Assembly (NCBI RefSeq): GCF_045679555.1
Contig: NC_092092.1
Location: 22,434,969 to 22,498,968 of the forward strand
Direction: 5' to 3'
Source: Salvelinus alpinus
Lineage: Eukaryota; Chordata; Actinopteri; Salmoniformes; Salmonidae
DNA: 64,000 bases
Shown: in pieces, positions 49,401-62,255 of the stretch
Layout: every line of letters starts with the position of its first letter
How positions within the stretch are numbered: the stretch's first letter is position 1
The notes under the pieces: model-generated
The model's database searches: none
What the model was told of the DNA's origin: nothing
Seen by the model: only the letters and a program-made list of their open reading frames with translations
Program-made: the position numbers and the translations under genes

Positions 49401-52400
49401 AATCAAGGAACATAAAGTTTTATTGATATATCGTATTTAACTCAGCAACACCATGGTACAGTATCTGGATTGGAAAAGTCTTAAAGATAGAATCCTTAAT
49501 TGAAACAATAACAAAATCGGCCGCCCCGCCTCTATTTCAGTGAAAAGCTGAGGGATAGGTCTGGAGAAATGTAAACACTCAAATTCATAGACAGAGCTAT
49601 GGATGCAACAAAATAAAAATGAAAAGAATAGCGATTTAATTACATTTGTCTTGTGCAACACTATCAAACCAACTCCTTCAACATTCAGCAAAACATTGAC
49701 GGCCTCCAAGACACGGCTCTGACCTTGACCCCTCGCTCAGACTTATAGTGGCAGGATGTTTCCCACCAAGACCAGGGCTTTTCAATCCAGGGATGTTGAA
49801 CTCATTCTGTCTGGTTTCAATGATGATGGTGGAGTACACTCACTTTACATGCTGACTATTGCTGATTCATTCACATTTTACTACTGTTGGGCCTTCGTGG
49901 GTTATTGGGCCATTACTGGGCCGTGCGGGCCACCCTGGAGCAGCTGAAAAATGTGGTTTGTTGTGCTGCTAATTATATTGTGTCTCTGCTGAATAGGTCC
50001 TCTTAAAGGACTTACGTGCTGAGACCAGGGAACCAAGGGTCTGTTCAGGAGAGTCCCAAAGTAACAGGCCGTTCAGATAGAAATATGTTGTGTAAAATAG
50101 ACATGTAAACTAGAGTAAGGAATATTCAGTATGCTGCACACTCCTGAACACGACCCCGACCCTGAACTTGGTCATGTGTATATTCTGTGTTCAGGATGCA
50201 TTGCTGAATAAAATTACTGTTTCAATCTGAATACATTCATTTTCGAATGGCCGCAAGTTAATACAAAAAACAGTTAGATGGACTTTCATTAAAAGCTGTT
50301 GATCAGGTTTTGTATCTGTTCTTCTGTTGTCTGTTCTGATTGATGACACTTAAGAGTGAAACTTTATGAACAGAAGATAGTTGAAGCATTTTTTATAACA
50401 GTAAGGCCCAAAGACTCAAAGAAAACAATTTTGTCCATGGTGTAACTCACTTCACCCACGGCGTAAGCAGTAAATCCAGGGTGGCTCAGTGTTGGTCATT
50501 GTGCCAGAGGATTGTGCTGGTCCTCAGACACCAACCTATTATCACAGATTATTGTGAAATAGACACAAATTACTTATTCTAAATTCGGAGACAGGCACAC
50601 GTAAAAGTCCACTTTTTCGTGTACAGTACACTATTTTGTATACAGTACATTTCAATCCAACCCAGACACTGTGGAGAGCTGGAGGGCAGTTCAACTTCCT
50701 CGACCATGCAGGGCTGACAATGTGGTCCATCAAGAGGTTTCATTCTGTCCACAATAAAAGTAGTTAATTCCAATTCTGGCCATGGTGACAGAAGCCCTGT
50801 TTTTACCTGCCATTAACATGCGTCCTTAATCCTGTTCTTGTCCTGATCTTGATCTGATCTTGTCTGTTTACACTTATAAGATCAGATCCCAATGCATCTT
50901 TTAATTGTCTAAACTTGTCTAAAATTGTGGGCTCAATCAGAATGTGGACAAGATCAAGACATGTTAGAACCAGGTATAAACGGGGCTTTAGAGAGCACAG
51001 CATCTAAACTCCTGCAACACAGGAAATTAAATGTGATGCGTGTTATATGTTGTTTTTGATGATGACACAATACTGAACTTTTTATATTCACAATTTTTTG
51101 ATCGTACAGAAGATTATTACGGATGATTTTGATCGGACAGAAGATATTTGAAAGTTGAAGAACAACTTTCAAGTATCTAGCATGAGCTGTATATGAACAG
51201 GTAAAACATATGGCTACACACAATGAAGCTTTTTCAGACAGCACTTGTTATGCCCAGAAACCAGACTCTTTTGAAGGAGTTGTTTTCTCTGCCAGCATTC
51301 TAAGCTGACCAACAGGGTTGTATGACTAAATGGCATCAGGTCTGTTTTGGGAGAAGCCGCCGAGAGCGTGGGGAAGAGAGAAAGCGTGGGATGGGGTGAA
51401 TAATGAAAAAGCGGAGGGGCTTAAGAAATGAATTGAGGCACATTAGAGGCAACCTGCTGGGACTGTACCGCTAAGTAAGAGGGATTTTTTTTTTTTTTAT
51501 CCTCAATTTAGGCCAATGTCCTGGTCCTTGGTGCAGGGTAAGCAGCGTGGGCCTAGTGCACTGGTGGGAGGGTGGGAGGGGCCTCACTCATTCTGCTGAT
51601 TGGTGTTTCCCTCTCCTGGGGCAGTTGTGAGTAGGTGAGCCCCCCCCCCCACTCCACAGCCACACAAACCACCATGACACCTTCCTTTCACCTCCCTGCG
51701 CCTCGGAGCAGTTCCCTCTCCCCCTGGCTCTCTCTCATTGAGACATTTCTCCACATTGCCTGGATTAGGAACACTTTCACTTAGATCTATGTGGTTGCCC
51801 CACAGACAAAGAAACACTTGGGGACAGGATTAGTAGGATTAAAAGGGATTCACATATGTCCAGTTCAAGCAATTGGTATTCAAAGCTTTAAACTTTCAAA
51901 TGCCACCAAGAGAGAGCAAAGAAGTCCAGCGCTTTTCTTTGCATTGCAGCACCTTTATGAGGGATGGTTTCTTTTCTATTCCAACAATGACATGGTGGGG
52001 GATTTTATTGCTGTGGAACACCAAGTAGAATATGAGATAGATTTTTTTTTTTTGTGGCTGGCACTATTGGATGGATGATGCTTGTACCCCTCCAATTACT
52101 GTGCATTCAATTATTCCTCTCCTCCATGACAAAAGAGTATACCCCTTTGAAGATAGGAACTATCTAGTCTCAATGTTTTCTTAAACTTCAGTAATATTGT
52201 TCCCAGTATCTCCCATGTGTTTTATGATACTTCATCACAGAGTTGGTTCAATTTCTATCGAATTCTATCGAGTTAGTTAAATGTCTATCTAGTTATCTTC
52301 TAGGTTTCAGTCATCCTTCAAATGGTTGTATACATTTGTGTCCAATATAATGCAGATTAAATGACTAATTAATAATTAAGTGATAATGAGTGGTTTCTGT

Positions 52401-52610
52401 AAATGTGGTCTTTTTCTGTACATTGGGACACAAGTTTTCATCAACAAGTTCTATAGTTCTACATCAACATTTCTACAGAATAAGATTCACTGATGTGCAT
52501 GCACTGCCATACATTCTGTTTCTAGGTTAAATGTTTTTATTTTAAGGATGAACGTTATTAACACAATTATAACATTATTCACGACTAGAGGATTGGTGGT
52601 GTTATTATTG

Positions 52611-52647
<37 letters not shown>

Positions 52648-54500
52648 TACTTGTATTATTACTTTTATAATAATTAGCATTATTATGATGTTGAACATTT
52701 TCCTATATACTTTTTAAATGTCTTATTCGTTAATGTTTCATGTTTTATGTATTGACTAGTTTATCACAATATTGCTGATACTCTCCACAAATTAAATGAG
52801 ACTACTACAGTATAAGGATACATTATATTCGTTGAAAGTTATCTTATTAAAGGATTGGAATTCCTATGTAGGCTAATGTAAATTACATATTTAGAAAAAG
52901 TAAGTAAATAATCAGCCTATTAGCCTATAGCTAGGCCAATAAAAAGTTTAGAATTTTCTGTTTGAATTGAACAGATATTTCATTTAAACTATACGCAATT
53001 CAAGGTTCAGAATGGTGGTATAATACGCCACGAAGGCCTACCACATGTACCACATGAGCAATATATTTAGGCCTAATGTAATAGCATTAGGCTATGCAGG
53101 CATAGAGTATAGGCCTACTAAAACCAACCACTTTAGGAAAACCGGGTTACGTTGCTACATTTGAGCAATTCATCTTCAAGCCTAACTTTGGTTTCCATTC
53201 TGGAGGTGGACGCATTTTACCCCCAAATTTAGTAAGGCACTTAATGAGATTTGTAGGGGTAAGAAGGTAGGCCTATTACGTCTGTATTTTTACACACCTT
53301 GTGTAGCAACAAGAATTACAACAGTTACAACAGGCTAATGACATAACATTGTTGTTAATATAGACATAATAATAATAGTTGTTGTTGTGGTTGTTGTCAT
53401 AATCAATAAAAAAATATTTTCAACATAATACTAAATCTTATATTTAATAAGCAATGACACAGCATATTTGTGTGAATCATTTGTATAACTAAATGAAAAC
53501 CACATGTAGTTTTTGATTGGAAGTTGAGTAGCCTACCTACTCTGTTGCAGTTGTGCATCAAGCGTCCTGGCCCATTCCATTTCCAGCTTGGCCTCTGATG
53601 GGGATAACTATTTTTTGGCTGTCATACATGGCCTATAATTGTGATGATATAATAAATTAATTTCCAATCTAAATGTCATGTTATGGCAGGTGTTTACCTA
53701 AGGTGGAAGGTCACTTCACTTATAACAAATACAACCATGAGAGTCAGATAACATATAAGCAATGTTATGCGGATTCCTGCATGGCTGAGAATAGTGAGAG
53801 ATTTGTCAAATCAGGTCAAACAGATGCATTTTCATACAGGATCTGAAAATGAATTCATGAACAAATAAAGTACATATTATAGCACGTTATAATGATAGCA
53901 TGTCATGAATTAGTCTAATTTATGTACCGGGAACGTGTGAGATAGGCTACCTTATTTGCTTTTATCAAATTCTAAATCAATATCTTATCCGTTTTCGCGA
54001 AGTCCCCTTGTTAGCTGCTAATTACTGAAACGTCATGAGGTTGAATAGACTTAGAATCGATTTGCTTATCAGGCTATTAATGTGGTATTAGGAAATATAT
54101 CATATTATGTTGCTCGTGAGCAAAAATCACGTCCGGGTGTGCGTCCGTCATTGACAGTCTATCCTAAACCGCAGCGAAACTCATCAATGTTATTCATTCT
54201 CTCTCGACAGCACGACAAAGTTAGATTGTGCATACTGCAAATTAACATATTTTCTAGCGATTTAGAGAATATAGTAGTCGATCCCAAACACACAATCAAT
54301 AAAACACGATGCATGACCAGGCTCCACCACATGTCAAGTTTTCCAGAATTTGAGTGCTACACAGTTTTAATAAAAACGTTTTTTTAAATGCATTACAAAC
54401 AAAGTGAAGCTGATCAAACAATACTTTCAAACTAACCCGTTATTATTTCTAGAGAGCCGCAGAGAGTTTTTAAGTTGTCTTGGTTTCAGATGATCCAGGA
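49401..54500. other. Intergenic upstream of olig3, no gene seen
   Basis: It contains a dispersed-repeat relative near 50040-50100, a C13-like run near 51640 and ATT/ATC-rich simple sequence at 52597-52680. No other gene is recognised. Confidence 0.5.
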
Positions 54501-54546
54501 CTGAAGTGTTCCCCCCACGGTGGCATTACAATGAATAGGAATAGAT

Positions 54547-54578
54547 GTCCCTTTGGTCAATGGGACAGTCAAAGGACA
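54547..54578. promoter_or_regulatory. olig3: Inverted TCF/LEF-like motif pair upstream of olig3
   Basis: TGTCCCTTTGG and TCAAAGGACA form an interrupted inverted repeat about 100 bp upstream of the TATA box. Each half contains a CTTTG core as in TCF/LEF sites. Olig3 is known to respond to Wnt/beta-catenin in the dorsal neural tube; the functional link here is inference. Confidence 0.35.
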
Positions 54579-54670
54579 CCGCCCTGTATAATAATGGGGA
54601 CGTCATCCTAACAAGACCATTATGAAATGAATAGGAGGGCTCCTTTTGTTTCCCTTCTCTCAAGCAGCAC

Positions 54671-54678
54671 TATAAATA
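54671..54678 (+). promoter_or_regulatory. olig3: olig3 TATA box
   Basis: TATAAATA lies 235 bp before the olig3 start codon, with a start site expected near 54700-54710 and a 5' UTR of about 0.2 kb. Confidence 0.75.
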
Positions 54679-54912
54679 CTCCGAGCGCTCTTTTACCTCA
54701 CCACAGAGCAAGAGGTGCACCCGCGAGATAAGATTACTCGCAGCTATCCGGCCAACAAGCCCACTGTGTCGACTCCTTCGTTGTTACCTACACCTCCTTC
54801 CCAAAAAGAGGACGGAACTCAAACGACAGAATCAGGTGATCGAGTGTGACTTAAAAACAGGGCAGAGATAGAGAGGAAAGCAGCGACCTCCTACCCAAAC
54901 CGAGCTAATAAA

Positions 54913-55659
54913 ATGCATTCTGACTCCAGCTCGAGCAGATCTTCCTCACCAGACATGGATGGGATGTATCTCAGAGACCACCTCAATTCAGTGTCCTCGA
55001 CGCAGAACGAACTCCTCCAGAAGATGACGAGCGAGCACCTTTCCAGGCACGGGGAAAAGTCACCTGGCGGGAGCAAGTACAAACTCAAGAAGCAAGTGAC
55101 CGAACAAGAGGTTCAGCATCTGAGGCTGAAAATCAACGGACGGGAGCGCAAGAGGATGCATGACTTGAACCTGGCGATGGACGGCCTCCGGGAAGTCATG
55201 CCTTATGCACACGGTCCGTCCGTGAGAAAGCTGTCGAAAATTGCCACTCTCCTGCTCGCCAGAAACTACATCCTGATGCTCAACAGCTCACTGGACGAGA
55301 TGAAAAGGCTGGTTGGAGAAATCTACGGTGGACATCATTCTACGTTCCACTGCGGGACAGTGAGCGGGCACTCTGGCAACCCAGCGCATCAGGTGCATCC
55401 GCTGCTCGGGAGCGCGCTGTCCTCGTCCACATCCTCCACCCTCACCACCACTTTACCGGGACTAACCTCCATCCGAGCACCTCATTCCCTAATGAAGAGT
55501 GCCCCTGCACCCCCGCTTCAACTCGGCAGCGGTTTCCAGCACTGGTCAGGTTTACCTTGCCCGTGCCCCATATGTCAAGTACCTCCACCCCCTCATATTC
55601 CTATCAGTTCAGCGGGACTGACGAGACTTACAAGTGAAAACAAGGACGTGATGAAGTAA
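54913..55659 (+). CDS. olig3: olig3, oligodendrocyte transcription factor 3
   Basis: A nuclear bHLH transcription factor, mainly a repressor, that specifies dorsal spinal-cord and hindbrain progenitors. It binds E-boxes as a dimer. The 248-residue single-exon frame starts [20 protein letters not shown], like OLIG3 of other vertebrates (human 272 residues). The bHLH domain is near residues 72-127: basic region [14 protein letters not shown], helix 1 [13 protein letters not shown], loop GPSVRKLS, helix 2 [15 protein letters not shown]. The C-terminal half keeps [34 protein letters not shown] and the end ENKDVMK. The PCPCPICQ motif and the short Ser-rich N terminus favour OLIG3 over OLIG2. The His-rich stretch found after MYLRDH in mammals is absent here. 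A-rich AATAAAATG gives a good start context. The gene is intact. Confidence 0.97.
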   Translation: MHSDSSSSRSSSPDMDGMYLRDHLNSVSSTQNELLQKMTSEHLSRHGEKSPGGSKYKLKKQVTEQEVQHLRLKINGRERKRMHDLNLAMDGLREVMPYAHGPSVRKLSKIATLLLARNYILMLNSSLDEMKRLVGEIYGGHHSTFHCGTVSGHSGNPAHQVHPLLGSALSSSTSSTLTTTLPGLTSIRAPHSLMKSAPAPPLQLGSGFQHWSGLPCPCPICQVPPPPHIPISSAGLTRLTSENKDVMK

Positions 55660-56425
55660 TTTGGGACATCCGATACAGAATGGTGTCAACGTGTACAGTA
55701 AATTGTGAATTGGACATGAAGAATTGACCTCAATGCATGTCTGTTTATCTTTTGTCTGTTTATTTGTTTTTGCGTATGAGATACCCTAAATATCCTCCCT
55801 GTAACAAAGATCCCCTGAAAATACTTTTTTCATGGTAAAACTTTTGCCGGTTATTTGGTGTCACCAGAGATGCATTCACACAGTGTACATATGTTTCTTT
55901 GTAAAAAAAAAAAAAAAAACTTATAGAACATTAATAAGCTGGAGATGTCTGAATGTAACCTTAAGTTTCGAGCACTGAAGGTGATCGTAGCACAACATAC
56001 TTACTGATCTGAAAGGGCGAAAAAGTTGCATGCAGATTTAATATTTTTGTTTTTTACATCATTTGTGAAAGTGAAGAATGTCCTTTCCTTGTAACAAGGA
56101 TGGTGAAATCGCATTCTACAGTGTATGAACATTGTATTATTATATATTTAGGTCGAAAAAGGTTGACATTATATGGATCTTGATTACTCCATAGAATTCT
56201 GAAAATGCTTTTAGCTTTGTGGCGTTATTCTGTGTCCATTTGTATGTAGAACTTCTTTAGCATGGCTTCAGAACAACTAAAGCATGATTGTTTTGCTGGA
56301 AATAATTTGTTATGCCCAGAGACCTTGCGTCTTTATTTTTGTACATTCTTGATGATTGATGAAATATTTATTATTGCCCAGTGTTCCTGGATGAAATTTC
56401 AATAAAACTGATATAATGAACCATA
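55660..56425 (+). other. olig3: olig3 3' untranslated region
   Basis: Runs from the TAA stop (55657-55659) to just past AATAAA at 56401. It contains a 17-base A run at 55903 and several ATTTA words (for example TATTTATTATTG near 56365), which can mark unstable messages. Confidence 0.75.
56401..56406 (+). promoter_or_regulatory. olig3: olig3 polyadenylation signal
   Basis: Canonical AATAAA 0.74 kb after the stop codon, followed by TGCTTTGTCTGTCC-type downstream sequence. Confidence 0.75.
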
Positions 56426-57700
56426 TATGCTGCTTTGTCTGTCCATGCCATGCCATAATGTATCTAGTATGGCCTCAATTAAGGACATTTATTCCGGTGG
56501 ATTATTTATTCATGGATTAAAGCCATTTCTAAATATACGTTTGGTCTAGTAGCCTAATATGGATGCCTTGAGGGATTGGAATCATGCAGTCTGCCAATAA
56601 TGCCTGTATTTTAATGTCACTTTTTAATGAATATGTAGACCGTGTCCTAACATATCTATAGACTGTATACAACGTTTACAGTCCACATAAGAGGTAGACC
56701 TAATGATTCCTCAACGTAGGATACTTGCTAACTTGTATTTGTTTCTGTTCATTCATTGTGGTGTAGTGACAGCAAAGTATTTGTTTTGCAGGCTGGCAAA
56801 ATAATTATCCAGTGCAGTTGGCAATGTTTACACGTGGGCCTAATACAATCTGTTGTTTGAACGTCCACTAGATTTCGCAAGTGCAGAAATAGAAGACGAA
56901 GGAGTTTTGAATACAAATTACACCCATGGGGGTTAGACGAGTTTTGATGCAGCAACTAACACCAGTAAAAACGTTGCTTAAACATCTGGGAGCATCTGCA
57001 GGAAAGTGTGGGCATTCTCCTTGATTGCCTTTAGATTCCCTTTAGCCAGAAGACATTTGACATTTTCCACAAATGAACATTCCCAGTATTTATCCTCACA
57101 CTGAAAAGAATCTTCATTAAGCTAATCTTTATCAGTAGGCTAGAACATAAATATACATATATCTAAGATGTTATACTAATCAACATAATTATTAGACCCT
57201 CATTATATTGATCACATCTGAATGCACATTAGAACCATCATGTACATTGCTAGATCTATACTGTATGTAGCTCACCTAGATAAACACATTTTCTGTCCAG
57301 AATCATACAAAATCCTCATGTTTGCATTATAGTGATTTTCTTGTGTTGACGGAAATGTTTAGAGAGAGTAGGCCTATCGATCTAAACACCTGATAATGAA
57401 TGGTTTGGCTTAACTTTCTCAAAACATTATTACATACTTTCATTGTTAACTCCAATTTCATGATATTTTAATAACATAATGATATTTATCATAATTGCAC
57501 ATCCCAACACCACCCCCACTTCTAACTGTTGATATTAGGCCTACTTCTTACAACAATAACTCAACCATTTTAATAGGTCTACAGTAGCCTTACTAAGAAT
57601 CTATAAATAATCCATGTAAATACAAACATGTCCCATATGCCTAGGCCTATATTTTAAACAAATAAATTACTAATACGACATATTTCTGATCATACAATGT
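56426..57700. other. Intergenic downstream of olig3, no gene seen
   Basis: AT-rich, no recognisable gene or mobile element. Confidence 0.5.
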
Positions 57701-57714
57701 GCTTCAACTATTTA

Positions 57715-58020
57715 ATAATTAGATGCGCGTTATGGAACTGTTGAGCCCTTAAATGCTACATGAACCTCCATGGGATCAGAAAGCGCTTTGGCAGGTCCCT
57801 GGAGTCCTTTCACTGGCGCATCGCTGATCAGATAGGCAGAAACAGAATGTATGTCTGTGGAGATTACAAGTTAATTGTTCATGGGGGAATGTGGATCGAA
57901 ACACATCAGAAGACTTCGTTGGGATTACAGGATCCTAAATGCAAGAGATTATGCATTCAGCAGCCATTATTCGAGCATGTAAATGAGCCAGTAAGCCTTT
58001 TGTAACTTTGTCGTTGGAAA
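57715..58020. promoter_or_regulatory. Candidate conserved non-coding element downstream of olig3
   Basis: Unique, GC-balanced sequence with sharply different texture from its AT-rich neighbours: TTTAATAATTAGATGCGCG, GGCGCATCGCTGATCAGATA, ACAAGTTAATTGTTCATGGG, GCCATTATTCGAGCATG. An 81-codon open frame (57760-58005) runs through it but shows no family features, so I read it as regulatory rather than coding. Confidence 0.4.
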
Positions 58021-58684
58021 GCTCAAGTTCTTTCCTCGTAGTAACTGCTGTAGGTTGGGAGAGTGAAAGGGGGAGTTCATTTTACACGTTGTCTGACGGA
58101 TACAAACAGTTACGGTTAGACTGTCCATGCCAGATGGGGTTTATATAGACGGGTTGCAAAGCACCATCAAAACGAAGCTTTTAAATATTTTGTTCTTAAA
58201 ACGGTGCCAGAGAAGAATTCTGCCTGGCAGTAATCTTATAATCATGAGATATGTAAAAAAAAAAAAAAAAAAAAAAAGGTTTAGTTTATCAGTTCAGATT
58301 TATCATGCAGTAAAGAACATTTACAATCCAGTGGTGTGAGAAAAATGTGCCAGCAGTTATTTAATATCTTAACCTGTTACTCTGCGAAGTATTATTCAAA
58401 TTATGATATTGCTAATATACAATGATGCTTGCTTGATGATGTAGTTCATAATATGAATTATATCATAAAGTATGCCTAGCAAGCAAGTATCAATGGATAT
58501 TAGCAATGCATGTGAATATTATTATGTGCAGTTCTACCATCACTACTGCAACATAAGTAGTAACATTGATTTACCTTACTCCAAATTGGGAGTTCACATG
58601 CATGCAATTTTGTAAATGTTTCCAGAAAATATATTGGACTCATATGGATAATCTGACCTTTGTAAATAATAAAGAATGAATATT

Positions 58685-58850
58685 GGGGCTGCAGGTAGCC
58701 TAGTGGTTATAGCTTTGGGCCAGTTACCGAAAGGTTGCGAGGTCGAATCCCCGAGCTGACAAGGTATAAATCTGTCGTTCTGTTAACCCACTGTTCCTAG
58801 GCTGTAATTGTAAATAAGAATTTGATCTTAACTGACATGCCTAGTTAAAC
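58685..58850 (+). mobile_element. Salmonid tRNA-derived SINE
   Basis: Head GGGGCTGCAGGTAGCCTAGT GGTTATAGC, B box GGTCGAATCCC, then GAGCTGACAAGGTA and tail AATAAGAATTTGATCTTAAC TGACATGCCTAGTTAAAC. Confidence 0.9.
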
Positions 58851-59043
58851 AAAAATATCATGAATACATTTCAAACATGTTGTGTGATCACCCTTGAGAG
58901 GCAACTATCTGGACAGAAAGGGACTGAACTCAGACACAGATGTTATGATGTTTGACCCTCACTCCTCCAACACATTTTACACCAACAATAATGAACTATT
59001 GGAAAAAGCAACAGTCAGCAAAATATGAATTTATTTCTTATCA

Positions 59044-59438
59044 TAAAGGCCCAGTGCAGTTAAAAAGTGATTTCCCTATGGTTTATTTATATTTTCACAC
59101 TGTGAGGTTGGAATAATACTGTGAAAATGATGACAATGCCATTTTAATGTAAGAGCTGTTTGGTGGGATGGTTTTGGCCTGTCAGGTGACATCACCAGGT
59201 GGTAAATTAGTTAATAGACCAATAAGAAATAGAGTTCCAAACGTATCTGCCAATAACAGCTAGTTTTCATTTTCCCACTCAGACCACTCACAGACAGTCC
59301 GAGCAAAAATCTTTCTTGAAGAAGCTATTTTTGTTTATTTTTTACCATTTTAATTGAAAACAATCACAGTAAGGTACTTAATTGTTACCCAGAAATGATT
59401 TAATATTGAGATAAAAACGGCTGTATTGGACCTTTAAC
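59044..59438. mobile_element. Non-autonomous DNA transposon, TIR TTAAAGGYCCARTRCAG
   Basis: TAAAGGCCCAGTGCAG on the left matches, inverted, CTGTATTGGACCTTTAA on the right. The interior (GGTGACATCACCAGGTGG, GTTAATAGACCAATAAGAAA) has no open frame. The structure and length match a frequent salmonid MITE-like family. Confidence 0.75.
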
Positions 59439-60169
59439 ATCATTGGACATGCTATCTGAAATAAAATATAACCAAAAACAGACAGTTATTTTAACAAAAT
59501 TACAGTTAATTAGCACATTATGTAAAACAAAAATATAAATTTTCCCTTTTGTAATGTGTCGCTTCTTTCCGAAGTACAATCCACAATAGTACTAAAAAGC
59601 TGATTTACTATCAATTGATCATAGTATCATTTATTTTTCAGAATTTTGAAGAAAATATGAATTTTGTCATATTTATTTGGTAAAAACAACTGCCATATAA
59701 AGGGGCAGTACATCAAAATGTACTTAATGATATGCCTTAAAAGTGAATAATCAATTGATCCTGAGAGACAGTGACTTGGTTTTCTTTATTTACTTATCCC
59801 ACAGAAGCTTTAGCATTGCTGTTAGCAAGCCAATGGAAGTGTTAGGGGCTAATGAGCTATGGTAGCATGCTTCATAAAGCATGCCCAAGTCCTCAATGTC
59901 ATTTCAAACCAAATGTTATAGCAACCAAAATGTCATTACAAGGATATTATAGGAATTCTCGTATTTATATAACATTTTCAGTAGAATAACAGTTTTTAGC
60001 AGAATACACACACATGAGCTGTTTGGACAGCAACTAAGCATACATTTAAGGTCATTTTGAATTCCTATACAGTCACATCTGCTATATATGCGTATAACCA
60101 TAGGTAAGTACGTAAGGGGCTCAGGCTCACCAGGTGATCTGTCTATCTGGTCAAAATCACAGGGAAAGG

Positions 60170-60398
60170 GAGATACCTAGTCAGTTGTACAACTGAAATG
60201 TGTCTTCTGCATTTAACCCAACCCCTCTGAATCAGAGAGGTGCAGGGGGCTGCCATAATCAACAACCACATCCTCGGGGAACAGTGGGTTAATTGCCTTG
60301 CTCAGAAGACAGATTTTTACCTTGTCAGCTCGGGGATTCGATTCAACTACCTTTCGGTTACAGGCCCAACGCTCTAACCACTAGGCTACCTGCCACCC
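60170..60398 (-). mobile_element. Salmonid tRNA-derived SINE, second subfamily
   Basis: On the minus strand the head GGGTGGCAGGTAGCCTAGTG GTTAGAGCGTT and body match the other SINEs. The tail differs: after CAGGCAATTAACCCACTGTT-type sequence it runs into CCTCTGATTCAGAGGGGTTG GGTTAAATGCAGAAGACAC. The tail change marks a different subfamily. Confidence 0.85.
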
Positions 60399-61599
60399 AT
60401 ACTGAGGGTATGGATAACTTGGTATTATGTCTCCAGAGAAACCTAGACTTAAATAAAGATCTTATTGATCAAAATACTATAAGCGGAAATAGGTGTTTTT
60501 GTCTGGGGTCAAAATGGCCCCAAAGTCCACATTGATACAGAAACACTAAACAATTATTTAAATTGAATAATAACAAGTGGATTAACAAAGTCATGGAAAA
60601 TTGGAAGGGTGAATAAAACACCTTTGAGATACAGTATGATCAAAAATATGCCTCTGGGGTCAAAATGACCAGTCATTTGCTTGAGGGTTAAGATATGAGT
60701 ACTCTTCTCATTTTTTGAGAGTCTGTTTGAATTTCTTTGTTTTGCCCTTTATTCGAACAATATCTCTGTGAGATTGTGGAGGAAAACTGTAGGTAATTGT
60801 ATCGGCCTAATAACCTATTTGGTTGCTATGAATTAGACGTTACTTGGTAGTTTTCTCTCCATGCAACTCCCTTTGTTTTCTTTAATTACAGTTTTGCAGC
60901 TAATAAAATTGCTCCCTGCTGGAGATTCATCAGACATGCTGATTGTCATGATGATAACACCTCTGTGAACAAAAGTAGTTTGTTTATAGTAAGTGCTGCT
61001 GTGGTAGAACAGTGATGCATGGGAAGGCAATGCTCCCATACAAAAAATATTGAATGTACTTTGATTATTAGTTTTTGATTTAGACTATGCAGGTCGAACA
61101 AATTTTATTAACTGTAAAAAATAGGGCTGTATATGAACCCAGTAGATATTTTTTTTTAAACTTCTTAATTGTTCAGGCTTACAATTCTCTGGCTGAAAGA
61201 GTGAGACAGATAGAGATTCGCTACACCACACCAGCTATTCTATTGGTGCTTATTCAGAACCAGGCAGATTGGGAGCCTAAATAGCCTTAAAACAACATAA
61301 GGGTCACTAAAGAACCAATGAGAAGGACTTTCATGCTCCCAAGTAATTTCATGAAGGGTTTAAATGAAAAGACAACCCTGCTAAGTAGCCCCCTTCTTTT
61401 CAGCAGTGACAAATGGCCAGTCATCTTCAGTGGACACACCTGTTACTGGAAACACTCCACATTATACACTTTGAGAGTGGCCTTGTTAAGATCAGATTCC
61501 CCTCAAAGGTTCCGCACAATAGATATGCATGCTAACAATGCTGCTGGCCCAGAGCTAAAAGCTCTGCGTCAAAGCAGGGCTTGTGCCGGGCAAGACTGG

Positions 61600-61975
61600 G
61601 GGCTGCAATTGAAAATACATTTCAGTTGAATAAGGGGCATTGGCTGCATCAGAGGAGCTGCTGCCCCCTCATAGAACAAAAGCAGTTGTGGGGATAAGTT
61701 ATTGACTCCAGTGACAGGGTGAATGCAGTTCATTATGTTTGCCAGTTCTTGTGCACTCTGAGTCTGTCTGGGGTCTGAATTAGGTGGCAGGTGCAGCAGC
61801 CATTGCCTCTCTGCCCCAGGGGAATGCCTGTCATCAGCTGATTTCATAGACAAATAATTATCCCATATAGCCAAAACAGAAAGCATATTTCCATCATAAG
61901 CACATTTTGCCACAGCCATTAGTGTCTGAGCTCATTTGCATGTTAATTGTGCAGTTAGAGAGGTCTATGTTGACG
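61600..61975. promoter_or_regulatory. Candidate conserved non-coding element
   Basis: Unique sequence with TCATTTGCATGTTAATTGTG (octamer-like plus TAAT), ATCAGCTGATTT (E-box), GACAAATAATTATCCC and GGCAGGTGCAGCAG. Balanced composition and motif mix resemble neural enhancers. Confidence 0.4.
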
Positions 61976-62255
61976 TTTCCCTTCCTCAAGTTTTGATTGG
62001 AGGGGAAATGGAACTAGGAAATGTTTTCTATGCTTGTCCAATTGTTGTTTGGTCATAATATCTTGTTTACACAATTTAGAGGATTGGTGGATTTGTAAAA
62101 GGATCAGTCTATAATTCTCCCAGAGCCTGTCAGCATCACAAAAAATCTAACTGTGTTGCATAGTCATATTTAGAAATGTCCATGCTTTCTGACAGAAATG
62201 TAACTCAAATATAAAATACTGCCATATTTATATTTACATTGCACAAGCTAATGTA

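Noticed and set aside
54891-55088. 65-codon minus-strand frame over the olig3 start
   Set aside because: Shadow of the olig3 coding sequence; no features of its own.
58127-58339. 70-codon frame with a Lys run
   Set aside because: The run translates a poly-A tract; nothing else supports coding.
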